In this document: positions 11,416 through 20,802 of the stretch, one piece after another
How positions within the stretch are numbered: the stretch's first letter is position 1
Layout of the letters: each line of letters starts with the position of its first letter
Assembly: GCF_004346265.1 (NCBI RefSeq)
Contig: NZ_SMAP01000002.1
Coordinates: 124,001 to 188,000, forward strand
DNA length: 64,000 bases
Source: Thermomonas haemolytica
Lineage (GTDB): Bacteria > Pseudomonadota > Gammaproteobacteria > Xanthomonadales > Xanthomonadaceae
Reading direction: 5' to 3'
Notes under the pieces: generated by a model
What the model was told of the DNA's origin: nothing
Seen by the model: only the letters and a program-made list of their open reading frames with translations
Databases searched by the model: none
Made by a program: the position numbers and the translations under genes

Positions 11416-12924
11416 ATGGGCGATCACACCCCGGCCAGCGGGCCGGATTTCGGCCGCGGCATCGCCATCTCCGCGATTCCCGATGACGGCGTGCTCGCCG
11501 GGCAAGTGGACGGCCAGCGGGTCCTGCTGGCGCGCGTGGGCGGAGCCCTGCATGCGGTCTCGGGCAGCTGCAGCCACTACGGCGCGCCGCTGGGCGAGGG
11601 CCTGCGGGTGGGCGATGAAATCCGCTGCCCGTGGCACCACGCCTGCTTCGACCTGCGCAATGGCCGCGCCGTGCATGCCCCGGCGTTCGCACCGCTGGCC
11701 TGCTGGCAGGTGGAGGTGCGCGACGGCATGGCCTACGTGCGCGCCGCGTCGTCGCCCGCACCCGAGGCCGCAACGGCGGTGGAGGTCGCGCCGCGCAAGG
11801 TGGTGATCGTCGGCGGCGGTGCGGCCGGGTATGCCTGCGCGCGCCGCCTGCGCGAGCGCGGCTTCGGCGGCAGCATCGCGCTGCTTAGCGAAGACCGCGC
11901 GCCGCCGGTGGATCGGCCCAACCTGTCCAAGGACTACCTCGCCGGCAATGCGCCGGCGGACTGGATCCCGCTGCAGGCGCCCGAGGAATACGCCGCGCAA
12001 GGGATCGCGCTGCACCTGGGCTGCACGGTCGCGGCGCTGGACCCGGGCGCGCGCCAGGTCCGCTGCGCCGACGGCGCGGTGTTCGACTACGACGCGCTGC
12101 TGCTGGCCACCGGCGCCGAGCCGGTGCGCCTGCCCGGCTTCGATGCGCCCAACGTGTTCACCCTGCGCAGCCTGGCCGATGCCGATGCGCTGCTGGCCGC
12201 GCTGGATGGCGCGCGCACGCTGGCGATCGTCGGTGCCGGGTTCATCGGGCTGGAAGCAACCGGCGCGCTGCGCAGCCGCGGGCTGGAGGTGCACGTGGTC
12301 GCGCCCGAGGCGCTGCCGCTGGCCGGCCTGCTGGGCGATGCGCTGGCGGCCAACCTGCTGGCCCGGCAGTGCGCGCAGGGCATCGTGTTCCACCTTGGCT
12401 GCAAGACCGAAGGTTTCGATGGCCGCACGCTACGGCTGTCGGATGGCAGCACGCTGGCGGTGGACGCGGTGCTGCTCGGGGTCGGGGTGAAGCCACGCAC
12501 CGCGCTGGCCCAGGCGGCCGGCCTCGCGGTGGAGGACGGCATCCGGGTGGATGCCGGGCTGCGCACCTCGGCGCCCGGGGTGTACGCCGCCGGCGACGCG
12601 GCGTGCTATCCGCATGCCGATGGCTGGGCGCGGGTGGAGCACTGGGTGCATGCCCAGCGCCAGGGCCAGGCGGTGGCCGATGCGATGCTGGGCGACGAGG
12701 TGGCCTACGCAGTGCCGCCGTTCTTCTGGACCCACCAGGCCGACATCGAGCTGCGCTACGTCGGCCACGGCCGCGGTTGGGACAACCTGGAGCTGGACGG
12801 CGATCCCGCCGCCGGCGACTGCCTGGTGCGCTACTACCGTGGCGGACAACTGGTGGCCGCCGCCGCGATCGGCCGCGACCGCGCGCTGCTGGAACTGGAG
12901 GCGACGCTGGCCGGCGCGCGGTGA
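11416..12924 (+). CDS. Rieske-type [2Fe-2S] / FAD-dependent NAD(P) oxidoreductase
   Basis: A 502-residue two-part flavoprotein. The N-terminal domain (about 15-110) is Rieske-like, with cluster ligands Cys52, His54, Cys71 and His74 in SCSHYGAP and CPWHHACF. The C-terminal part has a FAD-binding GGGAAG (133-138), a second nucleotide-binding GAGFIG (273-278), and the FAD-contacting GVYAAGDAA near residue 390. This fusion of ferredoxin and ferredoxin reductase is like AIFM3 and bacterial Rieske-reductase proteins. The electron acceptor is unknown. Its neighbours give no pathway. Confidence 0.88.
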   Translation: MGDHTPASGPDFGRGIAISAIPDDGVLAGQVDGQRVLLARVGGALHAVSGSCSHYGAPLGEGLRVGDEIRCPWHHACFDLRNGRAVHAPAFAPLACWQVEVRDGMAYVRAASSPAPEAATAVEVAPRKVVIVGGGAAGYACARRLRERGFGGSIALLSEDRAPPVDRPNLSKDYLAGNAPADWIPLQAPEEYAAQGIALHLGCTVAALDPGARQVRCADGAVFDYDALLLATGAEPVRLPGFDAPNVFTLRSLADADALLAALDGARTLAIVGAGFIGLEATGALRSRGLEVHVVAPEALPLAGLLGDALAANLLARQCAQGIVFHLGCKTEGFDGRTLRLSDGSTLAVDAVLLGVGVKPRTALAQAAGLAVEDGIRVDAGLRTSAPGVYAAGDAACYPHADGWARVEHWVHAQRQGQAVADAMLGDEVAYAVPPFFWTHQADIELRYVGHGRGWDNLELDGDPAAGDCLVRYYRGGQLVAAAAIGRDRALLELEATLAGAR

Positions 12925-12956
12925 TGGCCCGGTGACCGCGGCCTGCCGGCTGGGCC

Positions 12957-13442
12957 TTACGCCTCCGGCACCAAGGCCTGCGCACGCTTGACCGTGCGCA
13001 GCACGAAGCTGGTGTTGACGTCGGCCACCTCGGCCTGCGCCAGCAGTTTGTCCAGCAGGAAGCGTGAGAAATGCTCGAGGTCGCGCACCACCACCTGCAG
13101 CAGGTAGTCCATGTCGCCGGTCAGGGCGTGGCAGGCCACAATCTCCGGCCAGCCGTTCACCTGTTCGGCGAACACCGCGATGCGCGCCGCGTCGTGGCTC
13201 TTCAGCTGCACCCGGACGAACGCCTGCAGGCCCAGGCCGAGCTTTTCCGGATCGACCTCGGCGCGGTAGCCGGCGATCACCCCGGCGCGCTCCAGCCGCT
13301 GCACCCGGCGCAGGCAGGCCGAGGGCGACAGGTGCACGCGCTCGGCCAGCTCGGCATTGGTCTGGCGCGCCGCGCGCTGGAGTTCCGCCAGCAGCAACAG
13401 GTCGATCCGATCCAGCGAATACCCGGACATTTTCTCCACCAT
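12957..13442 (-). CDS. Lrp/AsnC-family transcriptional regulator
   Basis: A 161-residue protein with an N-terminal winged helix-turn-helix (TNAELAERVHLSPSACLRRV) and a C-terminal RAM ligand-binding domain (EIVACHALTGDMDYLLQVVV). It is divergently transcribed from phhA with a 115-base shared control region that contains two palindromes, so control of phenylalanine catabolism by an aromatic or branched amino acid is a reasonable inference. ATG at 13442 was taken; a second in-frame ATG four codons later is equally possible. Confidence 0.88.
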   Translation of the reverse strand: MVEKMSGYSLDRIDLLLLAELQRAARQTNAELAERVHLSPSACLRRVQRLERAGVIAGYRAEVDPEKLGLGLQAFVRVQLKSHDAARIAVFAEQVNGWPEIVACHALTGDMDYLLQVVVRDLEHFSRFLLDKLLAQAEVADVNTSFVLRTVKRAQALVPEA

Positions 13443-13455
13443 TCCACGTTCATAC

Positions 13456-13504
13456 GCAATTATATTGCGCGTATTTCCGATATCTGCGCAACAACGCAGA
13501 CATC
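13456..13504. promoter_or_regulatory. two palindromes between the Lrp-type regulator and phhA
   Basis: GCAAT-TAT-ATTGC (13456-13468) is a perfect short palindrome in AT-rich sequence directly in front of the regulator. A longer hyphenated palindrome with arms GAT-TCTGCG and CGCAGA-ATC spans 13479-13504. Spacing and position suit Lrp-family dimer binding, and one element could overlap both promoters. Confidence 0.5.
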
Positions 13505-13557
13505 TTGCGCCGCCCGCGGCTTAGGCTGGAAGGCCCAAGCCGCCTGCCGGATCCGCC

Positions 13558-14454
13558 ATGTCCGCCCTGCCCACGCCCCGCCGCCTCGAGAACATCCAGA
13601 CCGACCGCGGATCGCTGCCGGTCTACGCCACCGGCACCGTGGAGCAGCCGTGGGAGAGCTACACCGCCACCGACCACGACGTGTGGCGCCGGCTGTACGC
13701 GCGCCAGCGCGAGATCCTGCCCGGCCGCGCCTGCGATGCCTTCCTGCGCGCGCAGGACACGATGGGGATGACGCCCGACCGCATCCCGAAGTTCTCCGAT
13801 CTCAACGCGGCGCTGGGCGCGGCCACCGGCTGGCAGATCGTCGGGGTGGAAGGGCTGCTGCCGGAGCTGGATTTCTTCACCCATCTCGCCCATCGCCGCT
13901 TCCCGGTGAGCTGGTGGATCCGCCGCCCCGACCAGATCGACTACATCGAGGAACCCGATCTCTTCCACGACCTGTTCGGGCACGTGCCGCTGCTGATGGA
14001 CCCGCTGTTCGCCGACTACCTGGAGGCCTACGGCAAGGGCGGCGTGAAGGCGCACGCGATTGGCCCGGACGCGCTGATGCAGCTGGCGCGGCTGTACTGG
14101 TACACGGTGGAGTTCGGGCTGATCCGCCAGCCCGACGGCCTGCGCATCTACGGCGCCGGCATCGTCAGCTCCAAGGGCGAATCCATCCACTGCCTGGAAT
14201 CCGCGGCGCCGAACCGGATCGGCTTCGACCTGGAGCGGGTGATGCGCACGCGCTACCGCATCGACACCTTCCAGAAGACCTACTTCGTGATCGACAGCTT
14301 CGAACAGCTGATGGACGCGACGCGGCCGGACTTCACCCCGATCTATGCGCGCCTGGCCGGGCAGGACACGATCCCGGCCGGCAGCGTGCTGCCCACCGAC
14401 CACGTGTTCCAGCGCGGCAGCGGCGAAGGCTGGGCCAACGGCGGCGACGTGTGA
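13558..14454 (+). CDS. phhA: phenylalanine 4-monooxygenase
   Basis: A 298-residue pterin- and iron-dependent aromatic amino acid hydroxylase that converts phenylalanine to tyrosine. The ferrous iron ligands are His137 and His142 in DLFHDLFGHVP and Glu185 in YTVEFGL. The family segments PDQIDYIEEPDLFHDLFGHV and YFVIDSFEQL are intact, and the length is that of bacterial single-domain enzymes (no ACT regulatory domain). Divergent from an Lrp-type regulator. No pterin dehydratase (phhB) gene is adjacent. Confidence 0.96.
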   Translation: MSALPTPRRLENIQTDRGSLPVYATGTVEQPWESYTATDHDVWRRLYARQREILPGRACDAFLRAQDTMGMTPDRIPKFSDLNAALGAATGWQIVGVEGLLPELDFFTHLAHRRFPVSWWIRRPDQIDYIEEPDLFHDLFGHVPLLMDPLFADYLEAYGKGGVKAHAIGPDALMQLARLYWYTVEFGLIRQPDGLRIYGAGIVSSKGESIHCLESAAPNRIGFDLERVMRTRYRIDTFQKTYFVIDSFEQLMDATRPDFTPIYARLAGQDTIPAGSVLPTDHVFQRGSGEGWANGGDV

Positions 14455-14488
14455 CGCCGGCGCGGGGGAGCCGGGCAGCCGCGCCTGC

Positions 14489-14660
14489 TACAATGCGCCC
14501 CGTCATTGGGGAGTAGCCTCCCGTCCGCGCGACGGGGCTTGCGTCAACATACTCGGCCAGCCGGCCGTGGCGCAGGCAGGTTCCCGTGCTTGGCAAGACC
14601 TTTGACCACAGCGCCTCCATCCGTGGCCGGGGAGGCGTCGTGGTCATGCGTCCGTGATCC
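14489..14660 (+). promoter_or_regulatory. yybP-ykoY manganese riboswitch with promoter, upstream of the GDT1-family exporter
   Basis: A -10 element TACAAT (14489-14494) is followed about 10 bases later by the aptamer. The hallmark GGGGAGTAGCC (14509-14519) starts the 5' side, GTCAACATACTCGG lies inside, and GGCAAGACCTTTGACC (14592-14607) closes the 3' side. These match the conserved L1 and L3/P1 sequences of the Mn2+-sensing yybP-ykoY class. The 3' strand (GACCAC, from 14604) is also part of a long alternative hairpin with GCGCCTCC and GGAGGCG...GTGGTC (to about 14645), so aptamer folding and hairpin are mutually exclusive. The downstream gene is a manganese-exporter homologue. Confidence 0.85.
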
Positions 14661-14675
14661 GGCCCGGGAGTACCG

Positions 14676-15254
14676 ATGGAATCCCTGTTCGTCCCCGCCG
14701 CCGTGGTCGCCCTGGCCGAGATCGGCGACAAGACCCAGTTGCTCGCCTTCCTGCTCGCCGCGCGCTTCAAGAAGCCGCTGCCGATCGTGCTCGGCATCCT
14801 CGCAGCAACCCTGGTCAACCACGGCCTCGCCGGCGCGCTCGGCGCGTGGATCACAAGCGCGCTCGACCCGGCGGTGCTGCGCTGGGTGCTGGGCCTGTCC
14901 TTCCTCGGCATGGCGGCGTGGACCCTGGTGCCGGACAAGATCGAAGACGAGGAAACCCGGATCGCGCAACGCTTCGGTGTGTTCGGCGCCACCCTGGTGA
15001 CCTTTTTCCTCGCGGAAATGGGCGACAAGACCCAGGTCGCCACGGTGGCGATGGCCGCGCACTACGCCTCGCCGCTGGGGGTGGTGATCGGCACCACGGC
15101 CGGCATGCTGGTGGCGGACGTGCCCGCGGTGTTCCTCGGCGACAAGCTGGCCCATCGCATCCCGATGCGCCTGGTGCACGCGGTGGCCGCGGTGATCTTC
15201 GCCCTGCTCGGCCTCGCCACCCTGCTCGGGGCGGGCGCGCGCTTCGGGTTCTGA
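14676..15254 (+). CDS. mneA: TMEM165/GDT1-family Mn2+ exporter
   Basis: A 192-residue membrane protein with two repeats, each carrying the family signature E-x-G-D-K-T-Q: EIGDKTQLLAF near the N-terminus and EMGDKTQVATV after residue 110. About six membrane helices are predicted. The two-repeat, six-helix architecture and the manganese riboswitch in its leader identify it as a Mn2+ (possibly Ca2+/H+) exporter of the MneA type. The DUF389 gene follows 38 bases later on the same strand, so co-transcription is possible. Confidence 0.9.
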   Translation: MESLFVPAAVVALAEIGDKTQLLAFLLAARFKKPLPIVLGILAATLVNHGLAGALGAWITSALDPAVLRWVLGLSFLGMAAWTLVPDKIEDEETRIAQRFGVFGATLVTFFLAEMGDKTQVATVAMAAHYASPLGVVIGTTAGMLVADVPAVFLGDKLAHRIPMRLVHAVAAVIFALLGLATLLGAGARFGF

Positions 15255-15292
15255 GCCCTCGTCGCGGCGCGGCACCCCGCTATCCTTGGCGC

Positions 15293-16876
15293 ATGGACAG
15301 TTCCCGGTTCGATCTGGCCTCCCCCGCGGCGTGGTGGCGGTGGGCGCGGCAGTGGCGCAAGACCCGGCTGGTGGACGGCATCGACCGCATCGCGGTGCTC
15401 GAGCACGTCCACGAGGGCGGCCGTGCCGGTCCGCGCTATGCCTTCATGGTGGTGATGTCCTGCGGCATCGCCACCCTCGGCCTGCTGCAGAACTCCGCCG
15501 CGGTCATCATCGGCGCGATGCTGATCTCGCCGCTGATGGGGCCGATCATCGAGCTGGGCATGGGCCTGGCCACCTTCGACCTGCGCACCGTGCGCGAATC
15601 GCTGGGATCGCTGGCGATCGGCATCGGGCTGGCGCTGGCGATCGCGATCGGCATCGTCTGGCTCTCGCCGCTGCAGGCGGCGACCAGCGAAATCCTGGCG
15701 CGCACCCGGCCCACCCTGTTCGACCTGCTGGTGGCGGTGCTGTCCGGCCTGGCCGGCGCCTACGCCACGGTCACCCGCAAGGGCGAGACCATCGTCGGGG
15801 TGGCGATCGCCACCGCGCTGATGCCGCCGCTGGCGGTGGTCGGCTTCGGGATCGCGGTGGCGAACTGGGACGTGGCCGGCGGCGCCGCCTTCCTGTTCAT
15901 GACCAACCTGCTGGCGATCGCGCTGTCGGTCACCATCGTCGCGCGCTGGTATGGCTTCGGTGGCGCGGATACCCCCAAGCAGACGGTCTGGCAGGCGATC
16001 CTGATCGTGACCGTGTTCGTGCTGCTGTCGGTGCCGCTCGGCCTTGCGCTCAAGCGGATCGCGCAGCAATCGCAGGTCCAGCTCACCGTGCGCAACACCC
16101 TCCAGCAGGCCGTCGCCGCGGCCAACGGCCGGATTTCCGCGCTGCGGGTGGAGGCCAATGACGAGAGCATCGGCGTGGATGCGGTGATCATGGTGCCGCA
16201 CCATGTCGGCGGCCTGGAGGCCACGCTGCAAGGCCAGCTGGAGGCGCAGCTGGGCAGGCAGGCCGTCGTGCACATCCGCGAGGTGCTGACCTCGGACGAC
16301 GCCAGTTTCGCGCGCCAGCAAGGCACCCTGGCCGAACTCCAGCGCAGCGTGCTGGCCTTGCAGGATGCCGAGAACCTGCGCCTGCAGCGCCAGCAGGCGG
16401 CGCAGGATACGCGGATGCAGCTCATCCAGGCCTTGCTGCCCTACCTGGGCCGCCTGGAACGCAGCGAGGACGGGGCCCGCTGGGAGTTCCGGCTGGCGGC
16501 GGATGCCCGCGTGCCGCCGCTTCGCGCGCAGCAGATGGAGCGCGACCTGGCCAGGCAACGCAAGGATGGCGCCGCGCCGCTGGTGGTGATCCCCGCGCTG
16601 CAGACCCTGCCCGCCATTCCGATGGCCAGCGGCAACGCCCGCGAAGCGGCGCCCGATGCGAACGGACAGGCGGCGCTGGACGCGCAGGCGTGGGCACTGG
16701 AGCGCTGGCAGGCCGGACGCGTGGATGTACTCCTCGTCGGCCGCGATGCCACTGCGCTCGATCACTGGGACGATGCCGCACGCGCCGCGCTGGCGGCCCA
16801 TCATCTGCAGGTGGGCGAGGTCACCCGGCGCCGCGGCAGCCCCGCCGTGTTGCAGCTGCGTCCTGCTTCGGAATGA
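15293..16876 (+). CDS. DUF389-domain membrane protein
   Basis: A 527-residue protein. The N-terminal half has several membrane helices carrying the DUF389 signature ([20 protein letters not shown] and [18 protein letters not shown]). The C-terminal half is soluble, with a helical stretch around 300-400 ([20 protein letters not shown]) and a charged domain. DUF389 proteins are widespread and uncharacterised; a transport or channel role is often guessed. I chose the ATG at 15293 because the reading frame upstream runs through the mneA gene and is not coding. Whether the C-terminal domain is cytoplasmic cannot be decided from the sequence. Confidence 0.85.
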   Translation: MDSSRFDLASPAAWWRWARQWRKTRLVDGIDRIAVLEHVHEGGRAGPRYAFMVVMSCGIATLGLLQNSAAVIIGAMLISPLMGPIIELGMGLATFDLRTVRESLGSLAIGIGLALAIAIGIVWLSPLQAATSEILARTRPTLFDLLVAVLSGLAGAYATVTRKGETIVGVAIATALMPPLAVVGFGIAVANWDVAGGAAFLFMTNLLAIALSVTIVARWYGFGGADTPKQTVWQAILIVTVFVLLSVPLGLALKRIAQQSQVQLTVRNTLQQAVAAANGRISALRVEANDESIGVDAVIMVPHHVGGLEATLQGQLEAQLGRQAVVHIREVLTSDDASFARQQGTLAELQRSVLALQDAENLRLQRQQAAQDTRMQLIQALLPYLGRLERSEDGARWEFRLAADARVPPLRAQQMERDLARQRKDGAAPLVVIPALQTLPAIPMASGNAREAAPDANGQAALDAQAWALERWQAGRVDVLLVGRDATALDHWDDAARAALAAHHLQVGEVTRRRGSPAVLQLRPASE

Positions 16877-16934
16877 GCCTGTGCGTGCGACATCGGCGAC
16901 AATGCGCGCCTCCGTACCCGCCGAGGCCGTGCCC

Positions 16935-17972
16935 ATGACGCAAGCCCAGATCTCGCTGACCCGCTTTTTGATCGAGGAACAGCGCGCCGGCCGCATCACT
17001 CCCGAACTGCGGCTGCTGGTGGAAGTGGTGGCACGCGCCTGCAAGCGCATCTCCATCGCGGTGGGCAAGGGCGCGCTGGGCGGGGTGCTGGGCGACGCCG
17101 GCGAGGCCGGGCAGGCCAGCATCAACGTGCAGGGCGAGGCGCAGAAGAAGCTGGACGTGCTCTCCAACGAAATCCTGCTGGAAGCCAATGCCTGGGGCGG
17201 CCACCTGGCCGGGCTGGCCTCGGAGGAGATGGACCACAGCCAGCCGATCCCCGATGTGTACCCGCGCGGCAACTACCTGCTGCTGTTCGATCCGCTGGAC
17301 GGCAGCTCCAACATCGACGTGAACGTCTCGGTGGGCACCATCTTCTCGGTGCTGCGCTGCCCGGAAGGCGTGACCACCCCAGGCGACGAACATTTCCTGC
17401 AGCCCGGCACCGCGCAGGTGGCGGCCGGCTACTGCGTGTACGGCCCGCAGACCACGCTGGTCCTCACCGTCGGCCACGGCACCCACGCCTTCACCCTGGA
17501 CCGCGAGGTAGGCAGCTTCGTGCTGACCGTGCGCGGCATGCGCATCCCGGAGGAAACCAAGGAATTCGCGGTCAACATGTCCAACCAGCGCTTCTGGGAG
17601 CCGCCGATGCAGGCGTACGTCGGCGACCTGCTGCGGGGCAAGGACGGCCCGCGCGGCAAGGACTTCAACATGCGCTGGGTGGCCAGCATGGTGGCCGACG
17701 TGCACCGCATCCTGACCCGCGGCGGCATCTTCAGCTATCCGCTGGACAGCAAGTGCGCGCCCAAGGGCGGCAAGCTGCGGCTGATGTACGAGGCCAACCC
17801 GATGGCCTTCCTGGTCGAACAGGCCGGCGGCGCCGCCAGCACCGGACGGACGCGCATGCTGGAGGTGCAGCCCACCGGCCTGCACATGCGGGTGCCGGTG
17901 TTCCTGGGTTCGAAGGCCGAAGTGGAGGCCGCGGTGGCCTACCACCTGCGGCATGACGCCGCCGCCGGCTGA
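16935..17972 (+). CDS. fbp: fructose-1,6-bisphosphatase, class I
   Basis: A 345-residue class I enzyme of gluconeogenesis. The metal-binding motif [20 protein letters not shown] is intact, with the upstream acidic residues in LASEEMDHS and the substrate loop GGIFSYPLD and [12 protein letters not shown]. The start at 16935 ([16 protein letters not shown]) matches the usual N-terminus; an in-frame ATG 36 bases upstream is possible. It follows the DUF389 gene by 58 bases on the same strand. Confidence 0.96.
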   Translation: MTQAQISLTRFLIEEQRAGRITPELRLLVEVVARACKRISIAVGKGALGGVLGDAGEAGQASINVQGEAQKKLDVLSNEILLEANAWGGHLAGLASEEMDHSQPIPDVYPRGNYLLLFDPLDGSSNIDVNVSVGTIFSVLRCPEGVTTPGDEHFLQPGTAQVAAGYCVYGPQTTLVLTVGHGTHAFTLDREVGSFVLTVRGMRIPEETKEFAVNMSNQRFWEPPMQAYVGDLLRGKDGPRGKDFNMRWVASMVADVHRILTRGGIFSYPLDSKCAPKGGKLRLMYEANPMAFLVEQAGGAASTGRTRMLEVQPTGLHMRVPVFLGSKAEVEAAVAYHLRHDAAAG

Positions 17973-17998
17973 TCCCGGCGCGACAGAACCGGGCGGCC

Positions 17999-18027
17999 GC
18001 ACCGCATTCCGGGCCGGAATGCGGTGC
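17999..18027. terminator. 12-bp inverted repeat, possible terminator between fbp and the SLC13 gene
   Basis: A perfect stem, GCACCGCATTCC (17999-18010) and GGAATGCGGTGC (18016-18027), with a GGGCC loop. There is no immediate T run (GTGCCCGGATTTT follows), so termination efficiency is uncertain. Confidence 0.45.
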
Positions 18028-18055
18028 GTGCCCGGATTTTGGGCAGAATGGGTGC

Positions 18056-19870
18056 ATGCACATCGCCCACCACCTGTGGCCCCAGATCGCGTTCGGCCTG
18101 ATCCTGGCCGGCGGCCTGTATCTGTTCGTCACCGAAAAGCTGCGGATCGACATCACCGCGATGCTGATCCTGCTGGCGCTGGTGCTGACCCGCACCCTCG
18201 ATTCCAAGCAGGCGCTGTCCGGCTTCGCCAGCGAGCCGGCGATCATCGTCGCCGCGGTATTCGTGATCTCCGGCGCGCTGGCCGCCACCGGGGTCACCGA
18301 GCATATCGGCGCCTGGATCGGGCGCGCCAGCGGCCGCAGCGAGTGGCGCACGATCGCGGTGGTGATGCCGATGGTGGCGCTGCTGGCCTCGTTCACCCAC
18401 CACGTGATGGTGACCGCGATGATGCTGCCGCTGCTGCTGAAGCACGCGCGCGACCGCCATTTGCCGGCCTCGCGCCTGCTGATGCCGATGTCGCTGGCGG
18501 CCTCGCTGGGTACGACCCTTACCCTGGTCAGCGCGCCGGCGTTCCTGCTCGCCAACGACCAGCTGCAGCGCATCGGCAGCGAAGGATTGGGCATCTTCGC
18601 GATCACCCCGATCGGCGTCGCGCTGGTGGTGGTCGGTACCCTGTACATGCTAGCGGCGCGCTGGCTGCTGCCCAAGCGCAGCGGCGAGGGCGGCGAGGAC
18701 GACTACCTGCGCCTGGGCCGCTTCCGCACCGAGCTGCTGGTGGTGCCCGGCGGGCAATGGGCCACCCGCACCCTGGCCGAGATGCAGAAGGCGATCGGCC
18801 CGTCGGTGCAGGTGCTCGGCTGGCTGCGCGACGGCGTGCGCCGCAGCGACCTCACCGCCGGCAGCCCGCTGCTGGGCGGCGACGTCCTGCTTGTGGAAGC
18901 CAGCGCCGACGAGCTGATGTCGCTGCATGACGATCCCGGGCTGGACCTCAACGCGATCGCACGCTTCCACGACACCCTCAGCGGCGAAGGCACCCCGCAG
19001 CTGGTGCAGACCGTGGTCGCGCCGGGCTCGGAGTTCATCGGCCGCAGCATCCGCGAGCTGGATTTCTCGCGCCAGTTCCACGCGGTGGTGGTCGGGTTGT
19101 GGCGGCACTCGGGGCCGGTGGCGGAGCGCCTCTCCGACGCACGCCTGCGCGAGGGCGACCTGCTGGTGCTGTGGGGGCGGCCCTCGCGCTTTGCCGAGTT
19201 GGCCACCCATCACGGCTTCCTGCTGCTCGCGCCGTTCGCGGGCGAAGCCAAACGCCGGCTGCGCGCGCCGCTGGCGTTGGCGATCCTGGGCGCCACCGTC
19301 CTGATCGCCGCCAGCGAGTGGCTGCCGGCACCGCTGGCCTTCCTGCTCGGCGCGGTGATGATGGTGGCGACCGGCTGCATCGACATCCGCCAGGCCTACC
19401 GCGCGATCGACGTGCGCATCTTCGTGATGATCGCCGGGGTGATCCCGCTGGGGATCGCGATGGAACAGACCGGTACCGCCGACCTGCTGGCCACCGGGCT
19501 GGCGCACCTGGTCGCACACTGGCCGCCGCTGGCAGTCCTGCTGGTGATGTTCACCGCCGCCGCGCTGCTGACCCAGCCGATGTCGGATGCCGCGACGGTG
19601 GCGCTGCTGGGGCCGGTCGCGATTTCGCTGGCACAGGCGCTGCACCTGCCGCCGACGCCGTTCGTGGTGTGCACCGCGATGGGCGCGGTGGTGGCCTTCC
19701 TCACCCCGATCGGCCACCACGGCAACCTGCTGATCCTGCGCCCCGGGCAATACCGCTTCGGGGATTTCCTGCGGGTCGGCCTGCCGCTGACCGTGCTGAT
19801 CGGCTTCGTCAGCGCGTGGATGGCGCGCTGGCTGTGGCTCAAAGGGCCGCTGCTGCCGCATTTCGGTTGA
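18056..19870 (+). CDS. SLC13/DASS-type permease with two TrkA-C (RCK-C) domains
   Basis: A 604-residue transporter. Residues 1-210 and 400-604 form the two membrane halves of an ion-transporter/SLC13 fold, and about 215-385 hold two cytoplasmic TrkA-C repeats (for example FRTELLVVPGGQWATRTLAE and VVAPGSEFIGRSIRELDFS). Signature-like sequences SLGTTLTLVSAPAFLLAN and TPIGHHGNLLILRPG correspond to the Asn/Thr-containing hairpins of the family. Members move dicarboxylates, sulfate or other anions, driven by sodium or protons. The substrate cannot be read here. It seems to be a single-gene unit. Confidence 0.85.
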   Translation: MHIAHHLWPQIAFGLILAGGLYLFVTEKLRIDITAMLILLALVLTRTLDSKQALSGFASEPAIIVAAVFVISGALAATGVTEHIGAWIGRASGRSEWRTIAVVMPMVALLASFTHHVMVTAMMLPLLLKHARDRHLPASRLLMPMSLAASLGTTLTLVSAPAFLLANDQLQRIGSEGLGIFAITPIGVALVVVGTLYMLAARWLLPKRSGEGGEDDYLRLGRFRTELLVVPGGQWATRTLAEMQKAIGPSVQVLGWLRDGVRRSDLTAGSPLLGGDVLLVEASADELMSLHDDPGLDLNAIARFHDTLSGEGTPQLVQTVVAPGSEFIGRSIRELDFSRQFHAVVVGLWRHSGPVAERLSDARLREGDLLVLWGRPSRFAELATHHGFLLLAPFAGEAKRRLRAPLALAILGATVLIAASEWLPAPLAFLLGAVMMVATGCIDIRQAYRAIDVRIFVMIAGVIPLGIAMEQTGTADLLATGLAHLVAHWPPLAVLLVMFTAAALLTQPMSDAATVALLGPVAISLAQALHLPPTPFVVCTAMGAVVAFLTPIGHHGNLLILRPGQYRFGDFLRVGLPLTVLIGFVSAWMARWLWLKGPLLPHFG

Positions 19871-19894
19871 CGGCCACGCCGTCGAGGAGGCGCG

Positions 19895-20761
19895 ATGACC
19901 ACCCTGATCGTTCCTCGCAGCCACGATCTCGGCGGCTTCGACGTGCGCCGCGCCGTGCCCAGCCTGCAGGCGCGCAGCGTCGGCCCGTTCGTGTTCGTGG
20001 ACCACATGGGGCCGGCGCTGTTCGAGCCGGGCCGCGGGCTCGACGTGCGCCCGCATCCGCACATCGGCCTGGCCACCGTCACCTACCTGTGGGCCGGGGT
20101 GCTGCGCCATCGCGACACCCTCGGCAGCGTGCAGGACATCCAGCCGGGCGACGTCAACTGGATGACCGCCGGCCGGGGCATCGCGCATTCCGAACGCACC
20201 CCGCCGGATCCGCGCGCCGCCGGGCACGCCCTGCACGGGATGCAGACCTGGGTGGCGCTGCCGAAGGCGCACGAGGAGATCGCGCCGGCGTTCCACCACC
20301 ACGCCGCCGCCACTTTGCCGTTGCGCGATGATGCCGACGGCGTGCGCCTGCGGGTGATCGCCGGCCGCGGGTTCGGGATGGAATCGCCGGTGCAGGTGTT
20401 CGCGGACACCTTCAACGTCGCCGTCGACCTCGCGCCCGAGGCCGAACTGGCGATCGCCGCGGAAGCACCGGAACGCGCGCTCTACCTGCTGGACGGCCAG
20501 GCCCAGCTGGACGGCGCGGATGTGCCCGCCAAACACCTGGTGCTGCTCGACCGCGGCGCGCGCCACGTGCTGCGCGCGAAGACCCCGCTGAAGGCGATGC
20601 TGTTCGGCGGCGAGCCGCTGGATGGCCCGCGCCACCTGTGGTGGAACTTCGTGTCGAGCTCGAAGGAACGGATCGAGCAGGCCAAGGCGGACTGGGAGCG
20701 CGGCGCCTTCGGCCTGATCCCGGGCGACGCGGACGAGCGCATCCCGCTACCGGCATACTGA
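19895..20761 (+). CDS. pirin-family protein
   Basis: A 288-residue bicupin. The N-terminal cupin carries the pirin metal site: His54 and His56 in RPHPHIGLATVTYL, and His98 and Glu100 in GIAHSE. The sequence FVFVDHMGP is a further family hallmark. Some bacterial pirins have quercetinase activity; others act as redox or regulatory proteins, so the role is open. It stands between the SLC13-type permease and a convergent radical SAM gene. Confidence 0.93.
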   Translation: MTTLIVPRSHDLGGFDVRRAVPSLQARSVGPFVFVDHMGPALFEPGRGLDVRPHPHIGLATVTYLWAGVLRHRDTLGSVQDIQPGDVNWMTAGRGIAHSERTPPDPRAAGHALHGMQTWVALPKAHEEIAPAFHHHAAATLPLRDDADGVRLRVIAGRGFGMESPVQVFADTFNVAVDLAPEAELAIAAEAPERALYLLDGQAQLDGADVPAKHLVLLDRGARHVLRAKTPLKAMLFGGEPLDGPRHLWWNFVSSSKERIEQAKADWERGAFGLIPGDADERIPLPAY

Positions 20762-20802
20762 AGGGCGCGCGGTTTCCCGACGTCTTCAGGCCAGCGCGGC
20801 TT

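Noticed and set aside
9535-12393. 952-codon minus-strand frame antisense to the barrel protein, patatin and Rieske reductase genes
   Set aside because: No recognisable domain, low-complexity composition; it also runs through two terminators and a promoter of the real genes.
15062-17272. 736-codon minus-strand frame antisense to the DUF389 and fbp genes
   Set aside because: Shadow frame of conserved plus-strand genes; the composition is His/Arg/Gln-rich and it shows no family motif.
17999-18027. Perfect hairpin after fbp as a strong rho-independent terminator
   Set aside because: The stem is perfect but no T run follows directly. Listed only as a possible terminator with low confidence.
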